Origin: a bacterium
GTDB taxonomy: Bacteria; Nitrospinota_A; UBA7883; JACRGQ01
DNA length: 19,589 nt
Direction of reading: 5' to 3'
Assembly: GCA_021815535.1 (NCBI GenBank)
Contig: JAKAGL010000015.1
Coordinates: 1-19,589, forward strand
Shown here: in pieces, positions 6,923 to 13,461 of the stretch
How positions within the stretch are numbered: position 1 is the first letter of the stretch
Layout: each line of letters opens with the position of its first letter
Program-made: the position numbers and the translations under genes
The notes under the pieces: generated by a model
What the model saw: only the letters and a program-made list of their open reading frames with translations
What the model was told of the DNA's origin: nothing
The model's database searches: none

Positions 6923-8029
6923 ATGAACAACATTTGGCTCCGCATCAGGTTCCCGTTGCTCGGGGCGGGCATGCTCTGCCTGCTGGCCGGAATTTATGCC
7001 GGCTTGTTGCGCGCCGGAATTGAAATCCCCGTGCCGGTCCAGAATCTCGCGGCCTCGCATGGAGCGCTTATGATCGGCGGATTCCTGGGAACGGTGATCG
7101 GCCTTGAACGGGCCGTGGCGCTTGGCGCCCCGTGGGGCTACCTCGCACCGGCATTGGCAGGGTTCGGCACGTTACTCTATCTGGCGGGAGTTGAAGCCGG
7201 TGCGGCAGCCGTAACGCTCTCCTCCCTGCTGCTCGTCTCAATGTATGGCGTGGTACTCCGCCGGCAACTATCATTCTTCAATGCCGTCATGGCCCTGGGA
7301 GCGGTAGTGTGGCTGGTGGGGAATATCTATTGGCAGCTTGGTTATCCGTTCCCTGATTTTGTTTTATGGTGGGCGCTTTTCCTTGTCCTTACTATCGCCG
7401 GTGAACGGCTGGAACTAAGCCGGTTCCTTCAGCATCCGCCGCGCATCAATATGCTATTCGCCATTTTTGCCACGGCAACCATTGTGGGTGTTTCTGCTGC
7501 GGCGGCCGAAATGCCGTGGGGAAATCGGCTTACAGGCGTGGGATTCATTCTGCTTTCGCTATGGCTGCTGATGTACGATGTCGCACGCCGCACCGTTAAA
7601 CAGGAAGGCCTTACCCGTTTCGTGGCGGTCTGCCTGCTGGCCGGATATGTATGGCTGGCGATGGCGGGCGCGATGCTGGCGGGAGGAACCGAGTTGGTTC
7701 CGGGATACAAATACGATGCATTGCTGCATTCACTGTTCCTCGGTTTTGCTTTCAGCATGATCTTCGGACACGCCCCTATCATATTCCCCGCCGTTCTCAA
7801 TCTGGCGGTGCCGTTTCGTCCCGCATTTTACCTGCATGTGGCGGTGCTACACCTTTCTTTGCTGATGCGCGTGGGCGGGGATCACGCAATGAAAGAATCT
7901 TTGCGCGCAACCGGAGCGGCCCTCAACGGCGCCGCCCTGCTGATCTTCTTAATAAATACCGCGCTGGCGGTACGCGCCGGACTTATTGCCCGGCGGCCGG
8001 TTCCGGCGAACCGGAAGAAAGGAGTTTGA
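6923..8029 (+). CDS. Multi-spanning membrane protein, distantly NnrS-like
   Basis: 368 residues made almost wholly of hydrophobic helices, roughly 11-12 segments, with a short basic C-terminus (NRKKGV). Several histidines lie in or at the ends of helices: H46 (ASHGALMIGG), H269 and H283 (LLHSLFLGF and IFGHAPII), H305, H310 and H321. This resembles NnrS, a haem- and copper-containing membrane protein tied to nitric oxide stress, but the match is by pattern only. The start ATG lies 11 bp after the DUF59 stop, with only a weak ribosome binding site, so translational coupling is likely. The 3' end overlaps the convergent haem-protein gene by 47 bp. A function in haem, copper or NO handling is inference. 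Confidence 0.75.
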   Translation: MNNIWLRIRFPLLGAGMLCLLAGIYAGLLRAGIEIPVPVQNLAASHGALMIGGFLGTVIGLERAVALGAPWGYLAPALAGFGTLLYLAGVEAGAAAVTLSSLLLVSMYGVVLRRQLSFFNAVMALGAVVWLVGNIYWQLGYPFPDFVLWWALFLVLTIAGERLELSRFLQHPPRINMLFAIFATATIVGVSAAAAEMPWGNRLTGVGFILLSLWLLMYDVARRTVKQEGLTRFVAVCLLAGYVWLAMAGAMLAGGTELVPGYKYDALLHSLFLGFAFSMIFGHAPIIFPAVLNLAVPFRPAFYLHVAVLHLSLLMRVGGDHAMKESLRATGAALNGAALLIFLINTALAVRAGLIARRPVPANRKKGV

Positions 8030-8534
8030 TTCCTTCGGTAGCCCATCGCACGATGACTTGAACTTCGTAGGGCGTAGGCCGATCGGCCCAATGCAGTATT
8101 GTGTAGTAGAAAGGAGGCATATCCCCCTCCTCCACCTCCTTTTGAACCGCTTTAAGGTCTTTTAACGGTGTGCCGTGCCCCTTGAAGGGAAAATCGGAGC
8201 TCATATCGATATGTTTCCGCGCGCTCCTGATATCCCAATCGATAAACTGCTTCACGCCGGGAATAACGTAATACGAGGGATACCGGGTTTGATCGGAATG
8301 GCAGTTGAAGCAGGTTCGTTTAACAATTGGCTTCACGTCCCGCAGATAACGGTTGTTGATCACATTGATTGCCGCGGCTTCGTCAGGCGAAATGGCTGCC
8401 GGACGGCTGACGGCGGGGGATTCATCGGCCATATCGTGTTCATCGTCCCCGTGCGCGAGCGCCGCGGTAGAGGTAAACAGCATCAAACTGGCGGCTAGGC
8501 ATCCGGAAAACAGTTTCAAACCAAAATGGCTCAT
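7983..8534 (-). CDS. Periplasmic haem-binding (Haem_bd-type) monohaem c-type protein
   Basis: 183 residues with a Sec signal peptide ending ALA at about residue 27, then a His/Asp-rich segment (HGDDEHDMADE) that could bind metal. A single CxxCH haem c motif, CFNCH, is at 75-79. The pattern after it (CHSDQTRYPSYY, ARKHIDMSSDF, EEGDMPPFYY, LHWADRPT) matches the short haem-binding domain of the PF14376 type, with M139 a plausible distal ligand. The start is supported by GGGGGAG just before the ATG. It is convergent with the membrane-protein gene, and the two coding regions overlap at their 3' ends. The shared location suggests, but does not prove, a shared redox role. Confidence 0.87.
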   Translation of the reverse strand: MSHFGLKLFSGCLAASLMLFTSTAALAHGDDEHDMADESPAVSRPAAISPDEAAAINVINNRYLRDVKPIVKRTCFNCHSDQTRYPSYYVIPGVKQFIDWDIRSARKHIDMSSDFPFKGHGTPLKDLKAVQKEVEEGDMPPFYYTILHWADRPTPYEVQVIVRWATEGIKLLSSGSPEPAAGQ

Positions 8535-8564
8535 TGCTCCCCCTAATATTTTTTATTTGGATTG

Positions 8565-8570
8565 ATTATA
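8565..8570 (-). promoter_or_regulatory. -10 element of the haem-protein gene, inside a dyad
   Basis: A perfect TATAAT on the minus strand, about 31 bases before the ATG at 8534; no convincing -35 at 16-18 bases. It lies inside an imperfect palindrome at 8561-8577 (ATTGA-N7-TCAAT), which could be an operator. Confidence 0.45.
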
Positions 8571-8629
8571 AGTCAATTTGCCCCTTTATAAACACATTTC
8601 CCGATTTTTCCTTTCTCTACCAAGAGTGA

Positions 8630-8638
8630 TGGTACAAT
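8630..8638 (+). promoter_or_regulatory. Extended -10 promoter directly before the neuB-like gene
   Basis: TGGTACAAT is an extended -10 (TGn-TACAAT). Its last base is 6 bases before the ATG at 8645, so the expected transcription start falls on or next to the start codon. No Shine-Dalgarno is present, consistent with a leaderless mRNA. Confidence 0.45.
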
Positions 8639-8644
8639 TTCCCA

Positions 8645-9664
8645 ATGCGTCCAGTTAGTATTGGAGGGCTTGCAGCCGGCGGCAACGCCGCGCCGTTAGT
8701 GGTAGCCGAAATCGGCATCAACCACAATGGCGATCTTGAACACGCCAAGAAGATGATCGAATCGGCCCACCGCGCAGGGGCCGCAATGGTAAAACTGCAA
8801 TCCTTCCAGCCCGACAGTTTCATGAAATCGGATATCCCCTATTACGATAACATCCGCCGTCTTTCGTTCAGCTTTGAACAACACGAAGAACTTTTCGCCT
8901 TCGCGAAGAAATCCGGCATAACGCTTTTTAGCGCCGCGTTCGATACCGCCACAGCCGATTTCCTGGACCAGATGGGCGCTCCCGCATTCAAGATCGCGTC
9001 AATGGACGGCAACAACATCCCGTTGTTGCGGCATGTCGCCAAAAAAGGAAAGCCCGTCATACTGGCGACCGGCATGGCCGATATTGATGAGGTGAACGCG
9101 GCGGTGCAGGTGGTTCGGGGAGCGGGAAACACACAATTGATCTTACTGCACTGCGTGTCGGACTATCCGGCAAACATCACGCAGATGAATCTGAACGTTA
9201 TGCGGACGCTGGCGGAACGCTTTAACGTACCGGTAGGATTATCCGATCATAGCGAGGGTTTGCATGCATCATTCGCGGCGGCGGCAATGGGCGCCGCTTT
9301 GATCGAACGGCACTTTACGCTGGATCGGAAGATGGCAAAGATATTCCCTTTTTCGGATCACGCTATTTCCATTGAACCGGGCGAACTGGAAGAACTGGCG
9401 CGCTATTGCCGCTCTATCCGCGCGATGCAGGGAAACGGCAGGAAAACTCTCTCAAAAAACGAAACCGATAACCGCGATAATTTCCGCCGCGGCCTTTTTG
9501 CCAGCCGTTTTTTGCATGCAGGTGAAACCGTGACTCCGGAGATGCTCATCGCCCTCCGTCCCCTGCGCGGCTTTTCAGTGGCGGCATGGGATGCCGTGAT
9601 CGGAAAGAAACTCGTGCGCGACGTGAACGAACGCGATCCCATCTCCCCTTCCGATCTCGCCTGA
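8645..9664 (+). CDS. NeuB/PseI/LegI-family nonulosonate (sialic-acid-type) synthase
   Basis: 339 residues, full length for the family. It condenses phosphoenolpyruvate with a hexosamine-derived sugar to form a nine-carbon nonulosonic acid. The TIM-barrel domain shows AEIGINHNGD (21-30), KLQSF (50-54), LLHCVSDYP near 167-175, GLSDHSEG (198-205), and the metal-binding histidines H223 (ERHFTLD) and H239 (SDHAISIEP). The usual GPDH at the last position is FSDH here. A C-terminal SAF (antifreeze-like) domain covers about 275-339. Sequence alone does not separate N-acetylneuraminate, legionaminate and pseudaminate synthases. No partner genes (epimerase, aminotransferase, CMP transferase) are in the window, but a flagellar operon lies 1.2 kb away, so flagellin glycosylation is plausible. 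The start has no Shine-Dalgarno; see the extended -10 at 8630-8638. Confidence 0.88.
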   Translation: MRPVSIGGLAAGGNAAPLVVAEIGINHNGDLEHAKKMIESAHRAGAAMVKLQSFQPDSFMKSDIPYYDNIRRLSFSFEQHEELFAFAKKSGITLFSAAFDTATADFLDQMGAPAFKIASMDGNNIPLLRHVAKKGKPVILATGMADIDEVNAAVQVVRGAGNTQLILLHCVSDYPANITQMNLNVMRTLAERFNVPVGLSDHSEGLHASFAAAAMGAALIERHFTLDRKMAKIFPFSDHAISIEPGELEELARYCRSIRAMQGNGRKTLSKNETDNRDNFRRGLFASRFLHAGETVTPEMLIALRPLRGFSVAAWDAVIGKKLVRDVNERDPISPSDLA

Positions 9665-9749
9665 ATACCGCCGCAATCGGCAGTATTACAAAAGTCATAC
9701 GCATGACACCGGTTTACCGGTACACTATCCAGAGTGATTTTGGATCAAC
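9665..9749 (+). other. Cluster of short inverted repeats upstream of the DUF542 gene
   Basis: In order: ATACCGCCG-caat-CGGCAGTAT (9665-9686, 8 pairs with one mismatch, starting right after the neuB-like stop), GTCAT-acgc-ATGAC (9694-9707), CCGGT-tt-ACCGG (9710-9721), and a dyad AGTGATTTTGGATCAAC (9733-9749). The first may be a transcription stop for the neuB-like gene, though no U-run follows. The last resembles an Fnr/Crp-family half-site pair but with one base too many between the halves. Confidence 0.35.
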
Positions 9750-9768
9750 ATAAATAAAGGAAAGCGTT

Positions 9769-9966
9769 ATGCCACAAATAACTGAAGCCATGACCATAAA
9801 CGAGGCTATCAAGCTCCACCCCGGAACAATGAAGATATTCAACAAATACAAAGTGGATTCTTGCTGCGGCGGCGCACAGAGCATCGCGGCCGCTGCAGCG
9901 GTGGCAGGAGCCGATACCCGCCTGTTGCTGGAAGAACTTAATACCGTGGCTGAAAGCAAAAAGTAG
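9769..9966 (+). CDS. Stand-alone DUF542 (ScdA_N) domain protein
   Basis: 65 residues corresponding only to the N-terminal domain of the ScdA/YtfE/RIC di-iron proteins that repair Fe-S clusters after nitrosative or oxidative damage. The hallmark is visible: TINEAIKLHPGTMKIFNKY followed by DSCCGG at about residues 30-35. The haemerythrin-like di-iron domain of full RIC is missing and there is no room for it: the stop codon at 9964-9966 is followed within 6 bases by the next start. AAAGGAAAG precedes the ATG. As a separate small protein it may deliver or sense iron, sulfur or NO, perhaps with its downstream neighbour. This is inference. Confidence 0.87.
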   Translation: MPQITEAMTINEAIKLHPGTMKIFNKYKVDSCCGGAQSIAAAAAVAGADTRLLLEELNTVAESKK

Positions 9967-9972
9967 GTGCCT

Positions 9973-10608
9973 ATGCATACCAAATGGAAACAGGATTTCT
10001 ATGCGGACATTCCCCCCATTGCCATGCGCGACCCGCTCGCTTCGGTGTTGGGAGCTGTGACAGATGACACGCCTATCTATTACCATTACACCGACTGCAT
10101 AAAGGCGGCGGGGCATGCCTGCGCTTCCGTATCATCGGCATTCCAGATGACCAAACTGGCCCTGAAGGCCCTGTATGGCGACGCAATACCCGTGCGGGGA
10201 GATATCGAGGTCACTTATTTTGGCGAGCGCGACCAAGGAGCAAACGGCCCTATTGGACAGGTGATCCAGTTTCTTACCGGCGCCGCCACGGAAACGGGCT
10301 TCCACGGCCTCGGCGGCAGATACGTCCGGGCAGACAGGTTTGTTTTCCTTGACGACGGCGAAGACCACGCCGGAATCACCGTGCGCTATAAGCGGACTGA
10401 TACGGGCGCCCAAGTGGTGGCCGTCGCGGATCCTGGTGCTCTGCCCCTAACCGCCGCTGAGGAAGAGGGGGCGCAATACATGCCAAAGGTCGTCAGGGGG
10501 AGCGCCACCGAACAGGAACGGGAAAAGTTCTACCTCTACTGGCAGGGAAAGAACCGGAAGCTTTTGCTTGAGGAACACCCGGGCGTTTTTACCATTACGC
10601 GCGTCTGA
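9973..10608 (+). CDS. FmdE-like domain protein
   Basis: 211 residues from the ATG at 9973; a GTG at 9967, directly after the upstream stop, is also in frame, but the AGG at 9965-9967 serves the ATG better. The N-terminal part carries DCIKAAGHACASVSSAFQM (C42, H48, C50), similar to the C-x(n)-GHxCPG metal site of FmdE-type proteins, followed by VRGDIEVTYFGERDQG and a glycine-rich GFHGLGGRY near 109-117. FmdE is linked to formylmethanofuran dehydrogenase in methanogens, but FmdE-like domains also occur in bacteria with no known activity. No signal peptide or membrane segment. It forms a tight pair with the DUF542 gene. The family call is by motif only. Confidence 0.6.
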   Translation: MHTKWKQDFYADIPPIAMRDPLASVLGAVTDDTPIYYHYTDCIKAAGHACASVSSAFQMTKLALKALYGDAIPVRGDIEVTYFGERDQGANGPIGQVIQFLTGAATETGFHGLGGRYVRADRFVFLDDGEDHAGITVRYKRTDTGAQVVAVADPGALPLTAAEEEGAQYMPKVVRGSATEQEREKFYLYWQGKNRKLLLEEHPGVFTITRV

Positions 10609-10631
10609 CGCACATTCCGCCCGCCGGGAGT

Positions 10632-10877
10632 TTACCGCTTGCGGTTGTTGTCGATACGGGGATTGCCGTATGCCAGCGGTCTCGTTTCTTCCGCCACGGC
10701 ATGGTGAAGCACAAAGCTGGTGGTTGCGGCACGGCTGATATTCACCGCGTCGGCCTGCCCCTGAATAACGGGCTGGGCTGAAACGCTGGCCTTCATACGC
10801 TCGCCGTACAGCTTTTGCGTGTCATATAGCCGGGACGCCTGCCGCGCGGCAACCGCCTGACCCACAACCGCAATCAT
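10632..10877 (-). CDS. Unknown 81-residue protein at the end of the flagellar operon
   Basis: I do not recognise a family. The protein is soluble, Ala/Arg/Gln-rich, with a helical first half and a segment VNISRAATTSFVLHHAVAEE, then a basic end (NNRKR). A good AAAGGGG sits 7 bases before the ATG at 10877, and the gene begins 5 bp after the chaperone stop, so it is translated from the fliD transcript. Position and the VNIS segment recall small flagellum-associated proteins, but this is weak. Its 3' end faces the FmdE-like gene across 23 bp. A small ACCGC-TT-GCGGT hairpin lies within its last codons. Confidence 0.7.
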   Translation of the reverse strand: MIAVVGQAVAARQASRLYDTQKLYGERMKASVSAQPVIQGQADAVNISRAATTSFVLHHAVAEETRPLAYGNPRIDNNRKR

Positions 10878-10882
10878 CCGGT

Positions 10883-11296
10883 TTACCCCTTTCTGCTTAC
10901 GAAACGCCCATGACCGCCGTCTTTTTGTTCCCCGTATCCTTTTTTCAGGGCGGCAGCCGAACGGTTCATCGATTCCATCTGTTCCACAATGCCGCTTCGG
11001 CGGCCTTGCAAAAGCTGGCCACTTTCGGCATCCAAGGCCAGAATTTCACGCAATATGGATTGAAGCTCTGCGATACGCGATTCACTGTCTGGTCCCGCTT
11101 CCCCTGCCAGGCCGCGCAGACTGTCATCAACCTGGGCGGACTGCTGCAACACACGGCCCCGCTCCTCCAACAAGGCGGCAAGATTTTCTTCCGGCATATC
11201 CGCACGGATGGCATCGCGTTGCCGCCTGGCCAATGTCAACAGCGCGAGGAAAAGCTGGCGCTGTTCATCCAGAAGCAATTCCAGTTCCCTGTTCAT
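10883..11296 (-). CDS. FlgN/FliT-like flagellar export chaperone
   Basis: 137 residues, almost entirely amphipathic helix with long stretches of E, Q, L and R (LLLDEQRQLFLALLTLARRQ at the start, then LAALLEERGRVL), as in FlgN-type chaperones that hold hook-associated proteins or the cap protein before export. Length fits FlgN and FliT. The start ATG at 11296 has AGGGGG about 8 bases upstream. It lies 12 bp downstream of the FliD-like gene, the place where fliS/fliT usually occur; no fliS is visible. The low-complexity helical sequence makes family assignment uncertain, so the call leans on position. Confidence 0.65.
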   Translation of the reverse strand: MNRELELLLDEQRQLFLALLTLARRQRDAIRADMPEENLAALLEERGRVLQQSAQVDDSLRGLAGEAGPDSESRIAELQSILREILALDAESGQLLQGRRSGIVEQMESMNRSAAALKKGYGEQKDGGHGRFVSRKG

Positions 11297-11308
11297 TCCG
11301 GCCCCCTA

Positions 11309-13132
11309 TTACCCTATGGCGCTAAAAATGTTTTGCTGCCTGATTATCGGCGAGAACAACAGATTATACCGTTGATAGCTGATGTCAGTGGCAAGCACTT
11401 GCGTGCTTTGGGCCATAAAACCGCTCACCGCCGTTTGGTCACCCGCATAGTGGGCCAACACATCCTGCTGCAATTTGATTGTACCGTATTCGGGCTGCAA
11501 ATGGCGGTCCAGCTTCTGTTGCAAACGGCTGGCGCCCAACGCCATAATATCTTTCACCCCACCGTTATTGCTTGATAGCTCTTTCTCAACCGCCGCGGCA
11601 TCCAACGTCATCTTGAAATCGTTGGGCCCATTCACATTCACATGCCGTGTCTCGGCAAGCATCGATTGGAGGCCCGTACCGGGCAGGGACCCGTTAATCT
11701 GCATGGAAGGCAATTGATCCAGCGTCAACTGTGCGATCCTGTTTGGTAGGTTTTGCATTCCAACGCCAACATCGGCCACTGAATTAAATCCCCCTGCGGG
11801 TTCGTTGGGGGGAGTGAAAAAAGATCGTACGGTATCGGTATAAATATCCTGCAAGCGCGTGTTGTCGGACAGCGCGCCCCCTGAATAAATTGTGGTGTTG
11901 AGAAGATCAAGCGCCTGGTTATAACTGTCGCTGAAAGCAACCAAGGGGCTCAGTCCCTTAGCCGGGTCGGCGGACACTTCTACCGTGGCACTCCCCGTGC
12001 CGTTAAGGGTGAGCAGCAACCCCCCTACTCCGTTGGTAACGGTATTGGACGAAGAGGAGTTGGCATGTCCGTTTACCGAAAACTCGGAGGTTTGGGGCGG
12101 AGCGGACTGATCGTTTAAGTAATTCGGCGCAACTGCACCGTTATCCGGGTTGCGGGAAAGAATGCCGATGGCCTCAAGTATGTTATTCGGGTCTTCCATC
12201 CTAAAATCGGCATTACCGCCGTTGGTGCTTTGCAAAACCAGCTGCCCACCAGCCACGATGGCACTCACGCCGGTTTGGGCCGATGTGCCGTCCAGCTGAT
12301 GGTTTCCGTTCGTATCCTCGTTTGGGGCGAGGGTTCCCTGCCCGGCCTGGTTCTCATTCCAATAGAATGAAGGAAGGAACTGTTGCCCATCCCACACGGC
12401 AGGGGCGGTAAGAGTTTGCAGCGTGCCATCGCCATTTATATCGGCGGGGTAATCCAGCTTTCCATTGTGATTGACGTCCTCGCCATAATTGATCTTGTCG
12501 CGGATGCTGATAAGGCTGTCGGAAGATGTAACTGTGGTCTGCCAGCCATTCAGCTTGAATGTACCGGAAAGGCCCAATGCGGCGCCGGGATCAGCATACA
12601 CATTGGAAGCCACTTGGTCAGCTTTTGCCAACCGGGTAACCTGAACGGTATAAATGCCGACCGGGGTATTCTGTCCGGCAGTGGCGGTCACAACCGCGCT
12701 GTTGGAACTTTGGGCGTTTTTGATGTTGTACGCAGCCGGGTTTTGTATCTTTCCGGCGTTTGCCCGCAAAGTCAACAGCGTATTGTAGATGTTGTTCAAC
12801 TGCTGGCCCTGCTCGGCAAGGAAGCGGGCGCCAAACTGAAATTTGTAATCAAGCGGAGTAGTGTGCCGCCCCGCATCCAGCAGATCGGCCGCCCCTTGTG
12901 CATTGATCGCGTTAAGCGGACTGTTGAGGGTTAGATCAACGCTCGGCACATCGCGGCGGATAAACCGGAAATCCTGGGTCACAGCCTTTTCGGGGCCGGT
13001 AAGGGTTAAGCTCCCCTGCAGGGGGGCTTGGCTGGCCGAAGGGGTCGCTGGCGGCCTCGTTATGGAAACGGGGGCCAGATTGTAATAGCTCTGGCTCAGC
13101 GAGAGCGTAAAAGGGTTGCTTCCCAGTATCAC
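11309..13132 (-). CDS. fliD: Divergent FliD-like flagellar cap (hook-associated protein 2)
   Basis: 607 residues, starting at a GTG (13132) with GAGG 5 bases upstream. Residues about 97-185 match the FliD N-terminal region, including NPAAY, VVTATAGQNTPVGIYTVQVT and ADQVAS. A flagellin_IN-type motif is split: DSLISIRDKIN (205-215) and GVSAIVAGGQLVLQSTNGG (288-306) are separated by about 70 residues holding three EF-hand/dockerin-like loops (DVNHNGKLD at 219, DINGDGTL at 231, DTNGNHQLD at 273). A second hook-associated region lies near 390-520. Unlike usual FliD it has about 95 extra N-terminal residues, and its C-terminus (FSPIIRQQNIFSAIG) lacks the usual coiled-coil. The product would be exported through the flagellar channel and form the filament tip; another role as a hook-filament protein is possible. 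It heads an operon with a chaperone and a small protein. Confidence 0.72.
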   Translation of the reverse strand: MILGSNPFTLSLSQSYYNLAPVSITRPPATPSASQAPLQGSLTLTGPEKAVTQDFRFIRRDVPSVDLTLNSPLNAINAQGAADLLDAGRHTTPLDYKFQFGARFLAEQGQQLNNIYNTLLTLRANAGKIQNPAAYNIKNAQSSNSAVVTATAGQNTPVGIYTVQVTRLAKADQVASNVYADPGAALGLSGTFKLNGWQTTVTSSDSLISIRDKINYGEDVNHNGKLDYPADINGDGTLQTLTAPAVWDGQQFLPSFYWNENQAGQGTLAPNEDTNGNHQLDGTSAQTGVSAIVAGGQLVLQSTNGGNADFRMEDPNNILEAIGILSRNPDNGAVAPNYLNDQSAPPQTSEFSVNGHANSSSSNTVTNGVGGLLLTLNGTGSATVEVSADPAKGLSPLVAFSDSYNQALDLLNTTIYSGGALSDNTRLQDIYTDTVRSFFTPPNEPAGGFNSVADVGVGMQNLPNRIAQLTLDQLPSMQINGSLPGTGLQSMLAETRHVNVNGPNDFKMTLDAAAVEKELSSNNGGVKDIMALGASRLQQKLDRHLQPEYGTIKLQQDVLAHYAGDQTAVSGFMAQSTQVLATDISYQRYNLLFSPIIRQQNIFSAIG

Positions 13133-13139
13133 AAATACC

Positions 13140-13166
13140 TCAAGTTAAACTTTTCCACGCCGATAA
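13140..13166 (+). promoter_or_regulatory. Sigma-28 (FliA) type promoter, proximal copy, facing right
   Basis: TCAAGTTA (13140-13147), 11 bases, GCCGATAA (13159-13166). The -10 is a perfect match to the FliA consensus and the -35 matches 6/8 with exact spacing. It overlaps the fliD ribosome binding site but points away from fliD. The 30 bp at 13141-13170 is 23/30 identical to 13242-13271. Confidence 0.6.
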
Positions 13167-13240
13167 CGTAAACGCGGGGGTTTAGCCTTGCCTCATCATC
13201 TACAAACATACATTTCAATCAGTTATCTTTACTTATCCAT

Positions 13241-13267
13241 TCAAGTTAAAGTGTTACGATCCGATAA
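13241..13267 (+). promoter_or_regulatory. Sigma-28 (FliA) type promoter, distal copy, facing right
   Basis: TCAAGTTA (13241-13248), 11 bases, TCCGATAA (13260-13267); 6/8 and 7/8 against consensus with exact spacing. It lies 101 bp downstream of the first copy in the same orientation. Expected start of transcription is near 13274. No plus-strand gene of normal size lies downstream before 16892. Confidence 0.6.
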
Positions 13268-13309
13268 CCTAGTTGGGAATGTATAGACACTCCCTCCACG
13301 ATAAGCCCC

Positions 13310-13342
13310 AAAAAATGATATGCGGATTTTTGCCGCATTATC
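13310..13342 (-). terminator. Probable terminator of the rfb operon (minus strand)
   Basis: A 9-bp stem with one bulged base (GATATGCGG at 13317-13325 with CCGCA-T-TATC at 13333-13342) and a 7-base loop. Read leftward it is followed by A and then six T. It lies about 120 bp after the rfbA stop and before the fliD promoter region. Confidence 0.6.
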
Positions 13343-13352
13343 TCTATTAGTG

Positions 13353-13379
13353 CTATCGGAAGGAAAACTTGAATCTTTA
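13353..13379 (-). promoter_or_regulatory. Sigma-28 type promoter facing the fliD operon
   Basis: On the minus strand TAAAGATT (13379-13372), 11 bases, TCCGATAG (13360-13353): 7/8 and 6/8 against TAAAGTTT-N11-GCCGATAA. Transcription would start near 13346, immediately before the hairpin at 13342-13317, giving a fliD leader of about 210 nt that begins with that hairpin. Confidence 0.45.
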
Positions 13380-13461
13380 CGAAAAATTTTATTTTTCTAA
13401 AAGTAGCGAGTAATTAATTGTATTGATGAGCCTTGCAAGCACTGCTTTTTCTGCGGTTATT

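Larger units (their letters stand above)
13133..13461. other. Gene-free region between the flagellar and rhamnose operons, rich in control signals
   Basis: 329 bp separating two leftward operons. It contains two rightward sigma-28-type promoters (13140-13166, 13241-13267), one leftward (13353-13379), a leftward terminator-like hairpin (13310-13342), and an AT-only hairpin GAAAAAT-TTT-ATTTTTC (13381-13397). The right half is markedly AT-rich. The only coding candidate is a 14-codon TTG-started ORF at 13369-13413 after GGAAGGA, too short to call. Confidence 0.75.

Noticed and set aside
11344..11351. A perfect GCCGATAA on the minus strand near the end of the FliD-like gene
   Set aside because: No -35 match at the required distance.
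13369..13413. A 14-codon TTG-started ORF after GGAAGGA
   Set aside because: Good ribosome site but too short and AT-driven to call a gene without expression data; the same purine-rich bases form the spacer and -10 of the leftward promoter.
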